Positions 13,086 through 25,609 are shown, counted from the stretch's first letter. The stretch is DNA of 64,000 bases from Lathyrus oleraceus (GCF_024323335.1 NC_066580.1:91551481-91615480); one strand, 5' to 3'. Notes: a model not told the origin generated them from the sequence alone. Made by a program: numbers and translations.

Positions 13086-14178
13086 ATGGCTCCTCCAAGA
13101 ATGGGAAAGGCCCCTGTGTCAGCATCTAGCAGTGAAGAGGAAGAAATGAAAATGGAAACAACCAAGAAGAGAAGAATGGATTTCAAAGTCAGGGTTAGAC
13201 ATCTTCTTAAGGGTAAGTATGTGAATCTCAAATCCTTCACCCCTATTACTTTCACTTTCCTGAGATGTTGAGATATCAAGGGTTGCATGAGTTTATAACT
13301 GATAATGGCAAAATTTATACTGATTGGTAAAAATTTCTGAACCATTTCACCTTGAATCTGAATGATGATGATCAACATATGCTGTCTGCCACTGTGAGAG
13401 ATTGTGAAATTGTAACAGACCTAAGGTCGCTGGCTGCGTCTCTTAGGATTCCCTATTCAGGATTTTTTCTTTGGAAAGGTGTTAATCATGTTGATGGAAA
13501 ATGGGCTCAATATGATAAAATGGAATATTACTACTCAATCTGTAGATTTCCAAGGGATGCTGTTGTGTCGGACAGCGCACTTCTCGCATACTCTGTTATG
13601 CTAAGAACTTGTCTGTTGATGATCGAATGCTACATTATGTTATTTGCCATGTCTTGCTGCCAAAGGATTCAAACCTTTCACAAATCAATGATTTGGAGAT
13701 GCAGGTTCTATTGCTGTGAAGAACAAAATCAGAATTAATTGGCTACCTACTATGATGTATCATCTCAAACAGCAACTATCTCTCAAACAAGGCTGCCCTA
13801 TGGTCGTCTTATCTCAAGGATTTGGAATTAACAGACATGGAAATCGGGAGAGAACCGTTCCTGGCTATGACCCCTACCACCAATGAGATCAACGGCGTTA
13901 CTATTATGAAGAATACCGGGATTATTCAATGCAATGACGGATCTTACAAGTATGATGACGGGTCTTCTTCTTCAAACTTCCCTATTCCGGAGGGTGGCAT
14001 TACAAACGAGTTCCTATATACCACCATGATGAGCCAACACCGTGAAACCACCCGCGCTATCAAAAGCCTTCGAAACCTTGTGTTAAGTTCTCGCAACCTT
14101 CCCATGGAAGATGATGAAGGTGAAGCCGGTAGTGAAGCGGAAGGCGAGGAGAATGAGGACAGTTCGGAAGAAGATTAA
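13086..14178 (+). pseudogene. Array ORF, copy 5 (many 1-bp deletions)
   Basis: Single-base losses near 13260, 13324, 13334, 13570, 13711, 13787 and 13821 break the frame repeatedly. Only pieces of the protein read through, such as 13086-13271 and 13822-14178. Most losses are in short homopolymers, which fits unpolished long-read sequence at least as well as real decay. The C-terminal 118 codons are normal and end SSEED. Confidence 0.85.
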
Positions 14179-14533
14179 AGCATTATGTTTATCTATGTTC
14201 TTGTTATGTGTTGTTCTGTTTTAGTTATAGATTATGATTATGCTAATTATGTTTACCGTACACTTATTTTAATTCTGTTCATTATGTGCTTGAATGCTTA
14301 TCTAATGATCACATAATGTGTATGCTTGTCTACTTTCTTTTTCTTTAGTTTCTTCCTTTTTGCTAATGCCAAAGGGGGAGAAGACTTGTTTCTCTAATGG
14401 TTTCTCTATGCAGAATTTTGTATGCCTCTCATTTAGGGGGAGTTCTTAAACTTAGGGGGAGAATCAAATTAGAGAAACTTCACTTTCAAGCATCTATCTC
14501 AAAGTTGGTTGTCATCATCAAAAAGGGGGAGAT

Positions 14534-15643
14534 TGTAGAAGCAAGCTTCAATCCAAAAAGTATTTGATGAAGACAACATGTATCAATGCAAAAAGAGAAG
14601 AGCTTCAAAGATAATTCAAGCATCAAAGTAATCAAGCCACATATGCATGAGAAACATTTTGATCAAGCTTCTTTTTCAAGTCAACCGTTTGCAAGATTGT
14701 TGATTCACTTCTAAGGTATATCTAACTCACTCTTAGATTAGTATACAAGTGTTCAACAATCATGATCTGCATTTGCATTTTTAACATAACCATTTGTTAA
14801 CATGTTGAAATGAAAGACACATTTCTCTTAAAGTATTTTTCTGCATTTCAACAGTGTTAACCGGTTAACCATATGGGTTAACCGGTTAACGGCCCAGTTT
14901 TTTGAAATTCTTTGTTAACGTTATAAGCGTTAACCGGTTAACCCATTTGGTTAACCGGTTACACTGTTCGTTTCAGTGAAAAATAATTTTCAGAAACTTG
15001 TACCTTTTCATCATTTTTTATGAAAAATTTATACCTCTTTGAAAAGGTGTTTTGGCAATATAAATTCTTGAATTTTTAAAATGAATTTCACCTCCAAGAA
15101 TTTTCATAAAAACTTAAGATAATCACCTCTTTCATATTTTGTTCAATATTTCATAAAAGTGTTCATAATCAAATTTTCATCTCATTCCATTTTTGAACAC
15201 TTGTATATTATTCATTGAGTGAATTATTTATCTAAGGAGAAGATCAATCAAGAGAAGATTGATAATAATACACTTTGTTAAAATCATCAAAAAGATTTAT
15301 TTCTGTTTGACTTGTGATCCAGGATTGTTGGACACAAGGGTTAGTGTTGAAGAGGATTGTTCTTCATACACTTGTTTACCTATAGGTTAGATAGTAAGCA
15401 TCACCATTGGTGTGAGTAGGCTGTACCATAATTCTAACTATAGTGAAATCTCTTTCGAGTCGAAAGGGGAGTGGATGTACCTTCGGATTGTGAAGGGAAC
15501 CACTATAATTTCGGTGTCTTTTTTACTTTCCGCAATTTATTTTTCCGTACTTAAACATAAAATAACCAAAAACCGGAAACAAGTTCGAAGAATTTTTACC
15601 CACCTAATTCACCCCCCCCTCTTAGGCGCATTTACAACTTACA
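14534..15643 (+). repeat. LTR 6
   Basis: 1,110 bp. The inverted-repeat region reads 'ttataagcg' near 14923 and the last palindrome is one base short (near 14960). The C tract has eight Cs. Primer site at 15646-15657. Confidence 0.9.
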
Positions 15644-15940
15644 ATTGGTATCAGAGCAACTCTGCGTTAGCTTTAAAAATACAGAATTTTTAATATTTTT
15701 TAATTTTTTAATTTTGGTATGTGTGTTTATGGTTGGTGCATGTGCTTACTCTTCACCTACACCTCATAACTTTCTCCTCCCACATTTACTCACCATAAAC
15801 CCTTCATCTCATTTCTTCAACTTTCAACCTTCTTGAGTGATATTAAAACCATTAAACCCCACTCAACCATACTCTCTTATAACTCTCAAAACCCTATTCC
15901 GAAAATCCTTCTCAAACATCCTAGACTCTCCATCTTCTTC

Positions 15941-17038
15941 ATGGCTCCTCCAAGAATGGGAAAGGCCCCTGTGTCAGCATCTAGCAGTGAAGAGGAAGAA
16001 ATGAAAATGGGAACAACCAAGAAGAGAAGAATGGATTTCAAAGTCAGGGTTAGACATCTTCTTAAGGGTAAGTATGTGAATCTCAAATCCTTCACCCCTA
16101 TTACTTTCACTTTCCCTGAGATGTTGAGATATCAAGGGTTGCATGAGTTTATAACTGATAATGGCAAAATTTATACTGATTTGGTAAAATCTTTTCTGAA
16201 CCATTTCACCTTGAATCTGAATGATGATGATCAACATATGCTGTCTGCCACTGTGAGAGATTGTGAAATTGTAACAGACCTAAGGTCGCTAGCTGCGTCT
16301 CTTAGGATTCCCTATTCAGGATTTTTTCTTTGGAAAGGTGTTAATCATGTTGATGGAAAATGGGCTCAATATGATAAAATGGAATATTACTACTCAATCT
16401 GTAGATTTCCAAGGGATGTTGTTTCGGGACAGCGCACTTCTCGCATACTCGGTTATGCTAAGAACTTGTCTGTTGATGATCGAATGCTACATTATGTTAT
16501 TTGCCATGTTTGCTGCCAAAGGATTCAAACCTTTCACAAATCAATGATTTGGAGATGCAGGTTCTATTTGTTGTGAAGAACAAAATCAGAATTATTGGCT
16601 ACCTACTATGTTGTATCATCTCAAACAGCAACTATCTCTCAAAATAAGGTGCCCTATGGTCGTCTTATCTCAAGGATTTTGGAATTAACAGACATGGAAA
16701 ATCGGGAGAGAACCGTCCTGGCTATGACCACTACCACCAATGAGATCAACGGCGGTACTATTATGAAGAATACCGGGATTATTCAATGCAATGACGGATC
16801 TTACAAGTATGATGACGGGTCTTCTTCTTCAAACTTCCCTATCCGAGGGTGGCATTACAAACGAGTCCTATATACCCCCATGATGAGCCAACACCGTGAA
16901 ACCACCCGCGCTATCAAAAGCCTTCGAAACCTTGTGTTAAGTTCTCGCAACTTCCCATGGAAGATGATGAAGGTGAAGCCGGTAGGGGGTAGTGAAGGGG
17001 AAGGCGAGGAGAATGAGGACAGTTCGGAAGAAGATTAA
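15941..17038 (+). pseudogene. Array ORF, copy 6 (frameshifted)
   Basis: The frame is normal from the ATG at 15941 to about codon 160. Losses near 16420 and 16508 then lead to a stop at 16576. The remainder is readable in pieces up to 17038, with extra changes near 16660, 16700, 16845, 16866 and 16950 and a small insertion near 16986 in the acidic tail. The reading frame stays open upstream of the ATG to 15833, which is incidental. Confidence 0.82.
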
Positions 17039-17199
17039 AGCATTATGTTTTATCTATGTTCTGGTGTGTTGTGTTGTTGTTTTTAGTTATAGATTATGAT
17101 TATGCTAATTATGTTTACAGTACACTTATTTTAATTCTGTCGTCATTATGTGCTTGAATGCTTATCTAATGATCACATAATGTGTGTATGCTTGTCTAC

Positions 17200-17604
17200 T
17201 TTCTGTTTGTCTGATTTCCAACATCGACTACTTTTCGTCATCTATAATGCCTTGTCTACTCTACTTTGCTTTTCTACTTTTTTATTCTTTTTTCTCTTTT
17301 TTTCTCTTACTTTTCTCTTTTTCTTACTTTTCTTTTTCTTTTTTTCCTTTTTCTTTTCTTCTTTCTTTCTTTAGATTTTTTCGTTCTTCTTCTCTTTTTC
17401 GTCTAAGTTTCGTTCTTCCTTCTTTTCTTTAGTTTCTTCCTTCTTCTCTTCTTCTTTCTTCCTTCCTTCAGTCTAGTTTTCTTCTCTTCTTCTTCTTAAG
17501 TATTCTTTTCTTCCCTTCTTTCTTTCTTCTACTTCTTTTCTTCTTCTTACTTCTAGGTTTCTTTCTTCTATTTCGTTCTTGCTTCTTTCTTCTTCTTTTT
17601 TTGT
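17200..17604 (+). repeat. Polypyrimidine (T/C-rich) expansion in the 3' tail of copy 6
   Basis: In other copies 29 nt of T/C-rich sequence separate 'cttgtctac' from 'tgctaatgcc'. Here the interval is 405 nt of almost pure T and C, with a short mixed stretch at 17204-17280. Frames such as 17150-17374 encode only Phe/Leu/Ser runs and are not genes. It is either slippage expansion of the normal tract or an assembly artefact; the N gap is about 800 bp downstream. Confidence 0.8.
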
Positions 17605-17775
17605 TGCTAATGCCAAAGGGGGAGAAGACTTGTTTCTCTAATGGTTTCTCTATGCAGAATTTTGTATGCTCTCATTTAGGGGGAGTTCTTAAACTTAGGG
17701 GGAGAATCAAATTAGAAAACTTCACTTTCAAGCATCTATCTCAAAGTTGGTTGTCATCATCAAAAAGGGGGAGAT

Positions 17776-18581
17776 TGTAGAAGCAAGCTTCAATCCAAAA
17801 AGTATTTTGTGAAGACAACATGTATCAATGCAAAAAGAGAAGAGCTTCAAAGATAATTCAAGCATCAAAGTAATCAAGCCACATATGCATGAGAAACATT
17901 TTGATCAAGCTTCTTTTTCAAGTCAAACGTTTGCAAGATTGTTGATTCACTTCTAAGGTATATCTAATTCACTCTTAGATAGTATACAAGTGTTCAACAA
18001 TCATGATCTGCATTTGCATTTTTAACATAACCATTTGTTAACATGTTGAAATGAAAGACACATTTCTCTTAAAGTACTTTTCTGCATCTCAACAGTGTTA
18101 ACGGTTAACATATGGGTTAACCGGTTAACGGCCCAGTTTTTTGAAATTCTTTGTTAACGTTATACGCGTTAACCGGTTAACCCATTTGGTTAACGGTTAA
18201 CACTGTTCGTTTCAGTGAAAAATAATTTTCAGAAACTTGTACCTTTCATCATTTTTTATGAAAAATTATACCTCTTTGAAAAGGTGTTTTGGCAATATAA
18301 ATTCTTGAATTTTTAAAATGAATTTCACCTCCAAGAATTTTCATAAAAACTTAAGATAATCACTCTTTCATATTTTGTTCAATATTTCATAAAAGTGTTC
18401 ATANNNNNNNNNNNNNGTACCTTCGGATTGTGAAGGGAACCACTATAATTTCCGGTGTCTTTTTACTTTCCGCAATTTATTTTTCCGTACTTAAACATAA
18501 AATAACCAAAAACCGAAAACAAGTTCGAAGAATTTTTAACCACCTAATTCCCCCCCCTCTTAGGCGCATTTACAACTTACA
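17776..18581 (+). repeat. LTR 7, interrupted by an assembly gap
   Basis: The 5' 628 bp and 3' 165 bp are present. The middle is replaced by Ns at 18404-18416. Several palindromes are damaged by 1-bp losses (near 18100-18200). It joins two sequence classes: outer-type copies lie to the left and inner-type copies to the right. Confidence 0.88.
18404..18416. other. Assembly gap (13 N) standing for about 310 bp
   Basis: The flanking bases match LTR 2 positions 3732 and 4043, so about 310 bp of LTR are missing. The N run is nominal, not measured, and whole units could be missing here. Confidence 0.95.
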
Positions 18582-18583
18582 AT

Positions 18584-18594
18584 TGTATCAGAGC
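18584..18594 (+). other. Defective primer binding site of copy 7
   Basis: It reads TGTATCAGAGC, one G short of the 12-mer in all other copies. This is either a real loss of tRNA pairing or a base-calling error, since the surrounding 2 kb is full of 1-bp deletions. Confidence 0.75.
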
Positions 18595-18878
18595 AACTCT
18601 GCGTTAGCTTTAAAAATACAGAATTTTTAATATTTTTTAATTTTTTAAATTTGGTATGTGTGTTTATGGTTGGTGCATGTGCTTTACTCTTCACCTACAC
18701 CTCATAACTTCTCCTCCCACATTTACTCACCAAAACCCTTCATCTCCATTCTTCAACTTTCAACCTTCTTGAGTGATATTAAAACCCATTAAACCCCACT
18801 CAACCATACTCTCTTATTAACTCTCAAAACCCTATTCCGAAAATCCTTCTCAAACATCCTAACTCTCCATCTTCTTCC

Positions 18879-19949
18879 ATGGCTTCTCCAAGAATGGGAA
18901 AGGCCCATGTGTCAGCATCTAGCTGAAGAGGAAGAATGAAAATGGAAACAACCAAGAAGAGAAGAATGGATTTCAAAGTCAGGGTTAGACATCTTCTTAA
19001 GGGTAAGTATGTGAATCTCAAATCCTTCACCCTATACTTTCACTTTCCCTGAGATGTTGAGATATCAAGGTTGCATGAGTTTAACTGATAATGGCAAAAT
19101 TTATACTGATTTGGTAAAATCTTTTCTGAACCATTTCACCTTGAATCTGAATGATGATGATCAACATATGCTGTCTGCCACTGTGAGAGATTGTGAAATT
19201 GTAACAGACCTAAGGTCGCTGGTTGCGTCTCTTAGGATTCCCTATTCAGGATTTTTTCTTTGGAAAGGTTTAATCATGTTGATGGAAAATGGGCTCAATA
19301 TGATAAATGGAATATTACTACTCATTTGTAGATTTCCAAGGATGCTGTTGTGTCGGGACAGCGCACTTCTCGCATACTCTGTTATGCTAAGAACTTGTCT
19401 GTTGATGATCGAATGCTACATTATGTTATTTGCCATGTCTTGCTGCCAAAGGATTCAAACCTTCACAAATCAATGATTTGGATGCAGGTTCTATTTGCTG
19501 TGAAGAACAAAATCAGAATTAATTGGCTACCTACTATGATGTATCATCTCAAACAGCAACTATCTCTCAAATAAGGCTGCCCTATGGTCGTCTTATCTCA
19601 AGGATTTTGGAATTAACAGACATGGAAATCGGGAGAGAACCGTTCCTGGCTATGACCCCTACCACCAATGAGATCAACGGCGTTACTATTATGAAGAATA
19701 CCGGGATTATTCAATGCAATGACGGATCTTACAAGTATGATGACGGTCTTCTTCTTCAAACTTTCCTATCGGAGGGTGGCCTTACAAACGAGTTCCTATC
19801 TACACCATGATGAGCCAACACCGTGAACCACCCGCGCTATCAAAAGCCTTCGAAACCTTGTGTTAAGTTCTCGCAACCTTCCCATGGAAGATGATGAAGG
19901 TGAAGCCCGGTAGTGAAGCGGAAGGCGAGAGAATGAGGACAGTTCATAA
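18879..19949 (+). pseudogene. Array ORF, copy 7 (many 1-bp losses)
   Basis: The ATG at 18879 is followed by shifts near 18922, 18935, 19030, 19070, 19083, 19270, 19305, 19340, 19480, 19570 and 19747. No long piece is translatable; the longest frame is 19054-19476. It is the first copy with the inner-block variants: Val118, Leu308, 'tcataag' giving an early stop that would end the protein ...EDSS, and 'ctattt' in the tail. Confidence 0.82.
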
Positions 19950-20311
19950 GAATTAAAGCATTATGTTTTTATCTATGTTCTTGTTATGTGTGTTCTGTTT
20001 TTAGTTAAGATTATGATTATGCTAATTATGTTTACCGTACACTTTTTAATTCTGTCGTCATTATGTGCTTGAATGCTTATCTATGATCACATAATGTGTG
20101 TATCTTGTCTACTTTTCTATTTTTTTTAGTTTTTTTTTTTTTGCTAATGCCAAAGGGGGAGAAGACTTGTTTCTCTAATGGTTTCTCTATGCAGAATTTT
20201 TTATGCCTCTCATTTAGGGGGTTCTTAAACTTAGGGGAGAATCAAATTAGAGAAACTTCACTTTCAAGCATCTATCTCAAAATTGGTTGTCATCATCAAA
20301 AAGGGGGAGAT

Positions 20312-21414
20312 TGTAGAAGCAAGCTTCAATCCAAAAGTATTTTGATGAAGACAACATGTATCAATGCAAAAAGAGAAGAGCTTCAAAGATAATTCAAGCA
20401 TCAAAGTAATCAAGCCACATATGCATGAGAAACATTTTGATCAAGCTTCTTTTTCAAGTCAACCGTTTGCAAGATTGTTGATTCACTTCTAAGGTATATC
20501 TAATTCACTCTTAGATTAGTATACAAGTGTTCAACATCATGATCTGCATTTGCATTTTTAACATAACCATTTGTTAACATGTTGAAATGAAAGACACATT
20601 TCTCTAAAGTATTTTTGCATTTCAACAGTGTTAACCGGTTAACCATATGGGTTAACCGGTTAACGGCCCAGTTTTTTGAAATTCTTTGTTAACGTTATAC
20701 GCGTTAACCGGTTAACCCATTTGGTTAACCGGTTAACACTGTTCGTTTCAGTGAAAAATAATTTTCAGAAACTTGTACCTTTTCATCATTTTTTATGAAA
20801 AATTTATACCTCTTGGAAAAGGTGTTTTGGCAATATAAATTCTTGAATTTTTAAAATGAATTTTCACCTCCAAGAATTTTCATAAAAACTTAAGATAATC
20901 ACTCTTTCATATTTTGTTCAATATTTCATAAAAGTGTTCATAATCAAATTTCATCTCATTCATTTTTGAACACTTGTATATTATTCATTGAGTGAATTAT
21001 TTATCTAAGGAGAAGATCAATCAAGAGAAGATTGATAATACTACACTTTGTTAAAATCATCAAAAAGATTTATTTCTGTTTGACTTGTGATCCAGGATTG
21101 TTGGACACAAGAGTTAGTGTTGAAGAGGATTGTTCTTCATACACTTGTTTACCTATAGGTTAGATAGTAAGCATCACCATTGGTGTGAGTAGGCTGTACC
21201 ATAATTCTAACTATAGTGAAATCTCTTTCGAGTCGAAAGGGGAGTGGATGTACCTTCGGATTGTGAAGGGAACCACTATAATTTCCGGTGTCTTTTTTAC
21301 TTTCCGCAATTTATTTTTCCGTACTTAAACATAAAATAACCAAAAACCGGAAACAAGTTCGAAGAATTTTTAACCACCTAATTCACCCCCCCTTAGGCGC
21401 ATTTACAACTTACA
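20312..21414 (+). repeat. LTR 8
   Basis: 1,103 bp with a handful of 1-bp losses. It is the first LTR with 'cacaagagttag' (near 21107) instead of 'cacaagggttag', a variant kept through LTR 15. Both inverted-repeat arms are intact. Confidence 0.9.
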
Positions 21415-21713
21415 ATTGGTATCAGAGCAACTCTGCGTTAGCTTTAAAATACAGAATTTTTAATATTTTTTAATTTTTTAATTTTGGTATGTGTGTTTTT
21501 GGTTGGTGCATGTGCTTTACTCTTCACCTACACCTCATAACTTTCTCCTCCCACATTTACTCACCATAAACCCTTCATCTCATTTCTTCAACTTTCAACC
21601 TTCTTGAGTGATATTAAAACCCATTAAACCCCACTCAACCATACTCTCTTATTAACTCTCAAAACCCTATTCCGAAAATCCTTCTCAAACATCCTAGACT
21701 CTCCATCTCTTCC

Positions 21714-22868
21714 ATGGCTCCTCCAAGAATGGGAAAGGCCCCTGTGTCAGCATCTAGCAGTGAAGAGGAAGAAATGAAAATGGAAACAACCAAGAAGAGA
21801 AGAATGGATTTCAAAGTCAGGGTTAGACATCTTCTTAAGGGTAAGTATGTGAATCTCAAATCCTTCACCCCTATTACTTTCACTTTCCCTGAGATGTTGA
21901 GATATCAAGGGTTGCATGAGTTTATAACTGATAATGGCAAAATTTATACTGATTTGGTAAAATCTTTTCTGAACCATTTCACCTTGAATCTGAATGATGA
22001 TGATCAACATATGCTGTCTGCCACTGTGAGAGATTGTGAAATTGTAACAGACCTAAGGTCGCTGGTTGCGTCTCTTAGGATTCCCTATTCAGGATTTTTC
22101 TTTGGAAAGGTGTTAATCATGTTGATGGAAAATGGGCTCAATATTAAAATGGAATACTACTCAATTTGTAGATTTCCAAGGGATGCTGTTGTGTCGGGAC
22201 AGCGCACTTCTCGCATACTCTGTTATGCTAAGAACTTGTCTGTTGATGATCGAATGCTACATTATGTTATTTGCCATGTCTTGCTGCCAAAGGATTCAAA
22301 CCTTTCACAAATCAATGATTTGGAGATGCAGGTTCTATTTGCTGTGAAGAACAAAATCAGAATTAATTGGCTACCTACTATGATGTATCATCTCAAACAG
22401 CAACTATCTCTCAAAATAAGGCTGCCCTATGGTCGTCTTATCTCAAGGATTTTGGAATTAACAGACATGGAAATCGGGAGAGAACCGTTCCTGGCTATGA
22501 CCCCTACCACCAATGAGATCAACGGCGTTACTATTATGAAGAATACCGGGATTATTCAATGCAATGACGGATCTTACAAGTATGATGACGGGTCTTCTTC
22601 TTCAAACTTCCCTATTCCGGAGGGTGGCCTTACAAACGAGTTCCTATATACCACCATGATGAGCCAACACCGTGAAACCACCCGCGCTATCAAAAGCCTT
22701 CGAAACCTTGTGTTAAGTTCTCGCAACCTTCCCATGGAAGATGATGAAGGTGAAGCCGGTAGTGAAGCGGAAGGCGAGGAGAATGAGGACAGTCATAAGA
22801 AGATTAAAGCATTATGTTTTATCTATGTTCTTGTTATGTGTTGTTCTGTTTTTAGTTATAGATTATGA
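21714..22868 (+). CDS. Array ORF, copy 8 (open but altered, 384 aa)
   Basis: The frame is open from ATG to 22868 but the product is not normal. One T is missing near 22100 and five more bases are missing near 22145-22160. This leaves a short stretch read in the wrong frame and then returns to the normal frame two codons shorter. A missing T at the end (near 22794) bypasses the usual TAA and adds about 22 unrelated residues. It carries Val118 and Leu308. Function of this copy is doubtful. Confidence 0.65.
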   Translation: MAPPRMGKAPVSASSSEEEEMKMETTKKRRMDFKVRVRHLLKGKYVNLKSFTPITFTFPEMLRYQGLHEFITDNGKIYTDLVKSFLNHFTLNLNDDDQHMLSATVRDCEIVTDLRSLVASLRIPYSGFFFGKVLIMLMENGLNIKMEYYSICRFPRDAVVSGQRTSRILCYAKNLSVDDRMLHYVICHVLLPKDSNLSQINDLEMQVLFAVKNKIRINWLPTMMYHLKQQLSLKIRLPYGRLISRILELTDMEIGREPFLAMTPTTNEINGVTIMKNTGIIQCNDGSYKYDDGSSSSNFPIPEGGLTNEFLYTTMMSQHRETTRAIKSLRNLVLSSRNLPMEDDEGEAGSEAEGEENEDSHKKIKALCFIYVLVMCCSVFSYRL

Positions 22869-23167
22869 TTATGCTAATTATGTTTACCGTACACTTATTT
22901 TAATTCTGTCGTCATTATGTGCTTGAATGCTTATCTAATGATCACATAATGTGTGTATGCTTGTCTACTTTTCTATTTCTTTAGTTTTTCCTTTTTGCTA
23001 ATGCCAAAGGGGGAGAAGACTTGTTTCTCTAATGGTTTCTCTATGCAGAATTTTTTATGCCTCTCATTTAGGGGGAGTTCTTAAACTTAGGGGGAGAATC
23101 AAATTAGAGAAACTTCACTTTCAAGCATCTATCTCAAATTGGTTGTCATCATCAAAAAGGGGGAGAT

Positions 23168-24275
23168 TGTAGAAGCAAGCTTCAATCCAAAAAGTATTTT
23201 GATGAAGACAACATGTATCAATGCAAAAAGAGAAGAGCTTCAAAGATAATTCAAGCATCAAAGTAATCAAGCCACATATGCATGAGAAACATTTTGATCA
23301 AGCTTCTTTTTCAAGTCAACCGTTTGCAAGATTGTTGATTCACTTCTAAGGTATATCTAATTCACTCTTAGATTAGTATACAAGTGTTCAACAATCATGA
23401 TCTGCATTTGCATTTTTAACATAACCATTTGTTAACATGTTGAAATGAAAGACACATTTCTCTTAAAGTATTTTCTGCATTTCAACAGTGTTAACCGGTA
23501 ACCATATGGGTTAACCGGTTAACGGCCCAGTTTTTGAAATTCTTTGTTAACGTTATACGCGTTAACCGGTTAACCCATTTGGTTAACCGGTTAACACTGT
23601 TCGTTTCAGTGAAAAATAATTTCAGAAACTTGTACCTTTTCATCATTTTTTATGAAAAATTTATACCTCTTTGAAAAGGTGTTTTGGCAATATAAATTCT
23701 TGAATTTTTAAAATGAATTTTCACCTCCAAGAATTTTCATAAAAACTTAAGATAATCACTCTTTCATATTTTGTTCAATATTTCATAAAAGTGTTCATAA
23801 TCAAATTTTCATCTCATTCCATTTTTGAACACTTGTATATTATTCATTGAGTGAATTATTTATCTAAGGAGAAGATCAATCAAGAGAAGATTGATAATAC
23901 TACACTTTGTTAAAATCATCAAAAAGATTTATTTCTGTTTGACTTGTGATCCAGGATTGTTGGACACAAGAGTTAGTGTTGAAGAGGATTGTTCTTCATA
24001 CACTTGTTTACCTATAGGTTAGATAGTAAGCATCACCATTGGTGTGAGTAGGCTGTACCATAATTCTAACTATAGTGAAATCTCTTTCGAGTCGAAAGGG
24101 GAGTGGATGTACCTTCGGATTGTGAAGGGAACCACTATAATTTCCGGTGTCTTTTTTACTTTCCGCAATTTATTTTTCCGTACTTAAACATAAAATAACC
24201 AAAAACCGGAAACAAGTTCGAAGAATTTTTAACCACCTAATTCACCCCCCCTCTTAGGCGCATTTACAACTTACA
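23168..24275 (+). repeat. LTR 9
   Basis: 1,108 bp. The first palindrome is one base short (near 23498). It carries the 'gagttag' variant. Primer site at 24278-24289. Confidence 0.9.
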
Positions 24276-24576
24276 ATTGGTATCAGAGCAACTCTGCGTT
24301 AGCTTTAAAAATACAGAATTTTTAATATTTTTTAATTTTTTAATTTTGGTATGTGTGTTTATGGTTGGTGCATGTGCTTTACTCTTCACCTACACCTCAT
24401 AACTTTCTCCTCCCACATTTACTCACCATAAACCCTTCATCTCATTTCTTCAACTTTCAACCTTCTTGAGTGATATTAAAACCCATTAAACCCCACTCAA
24501 CCATACTCTCTTATTAACTCTCAAAACCCTATTCCGAAAATCCTTCTCAAACATCCTAGACTCTCCATCTTCTTCC

Positions 24577-25609
24577 ATGGCTCCTCCAAGAATGGGAAAG
24601 GCCCTGTGTCAGCATCTAGCAGTGAAGAGGAAGAAATGAAAATGGAAACAACCAAGAAGAGAAGAATGGATTTCAAAGTCAGGGTTAGACATCTTCTTAA
24701 GGGTAAGTATGTGAATCTCAAATCCTTCACCCCTATTACTTTCACTTTCCCTGAGATGTTGAGATATCAAGGGTTGCATGAGTTTATAACTGATAATGGC
24801 AAAATTTATACTGATTTGGTAAAATCTTTTCTGAACCATTTCACCTTGAATCTGAATGATGATGATCAACATATGCTGTCTGCCACTGTGAGAGATTGTG
24901 AAATTGTAACAGACCTAAGGTCGCTGGTTGCGTCTCTTAGGATTCCCTATTCAGGATTTTTTCTTTGGAAAGGTGTTGTAGATTTCCAAGGGATGCTGTT
25001 GTGTCGGGACAGCGCACTTCTCGCATACTCTGTTATGCTAAGAACTTGTCTGTTGATGATCGAATGCTACATTATGTTATTTGCCATGTCTTGCTGCCAA
25101 AGGATTCAAACCTTTCACAAATCAATGATTTGGAGATGCAGGTTCTATTTGCTGTGAAGAACAAAATCAGAATTAATTGGCTACCTACTATGATGTATCA
25201 TCTCAAACAGCAACTATCTCTCAAAATAAGGCTGCCCTATGGTCGTCTTATCTCAAGGATTTTGGAATTAACAGACATGGAAATCGGGAGAGAACCGTTC
25301 CTGGCTATGACCCCTACCACCAATGAGATCAACGGCGTTACTATTATGAAGAATACCGGGATTATTCAATGCAATGACGGATCTTACAAGTATGATGACG
25401 GGTCTTCTTCTTCAAACTTCCCTATTCCGGAGGGTGGCCTTACAAACGAGTTCCTATATACCACCATGATGAGCCAACACCGTGAAACCACCCGCGCTAT
25501 CAAAAGCCTTCGAAACCTTGTGTTAAGTTCTCGCAACCTTCCCATGGAAGATGATGAAGGTGAAGCCGGTAGTGAAGCGGAAGGCGAGGAGAATGAGGAC
25601 AGTTCATAA
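24577..25609 (+). pseudogene. Array ORF, copy 9 (frameshift and 58-bp deletion)
   Basis: One C is missing near 24602, ten codons in, so the normal ATG frame fails; an in-frame piece starts near 24606. A 58-bp deletion at about 24978 removes the codons from Asn135 to the Tyr-rich segment near residue 153, again shifting the frame. The second half is open from about 24965 to 25609 and ends ...EDSS. Unlike copies 5-7, the deletion here is too large to be a base-calling slip. Confidence 0.85.

Noticed and set aside
17150..17432. Phe/Leu/Ser-rich frames in the polypyrimidine tract
   Set aside because: A product of T/C low-complexity sequence, absent from other units.
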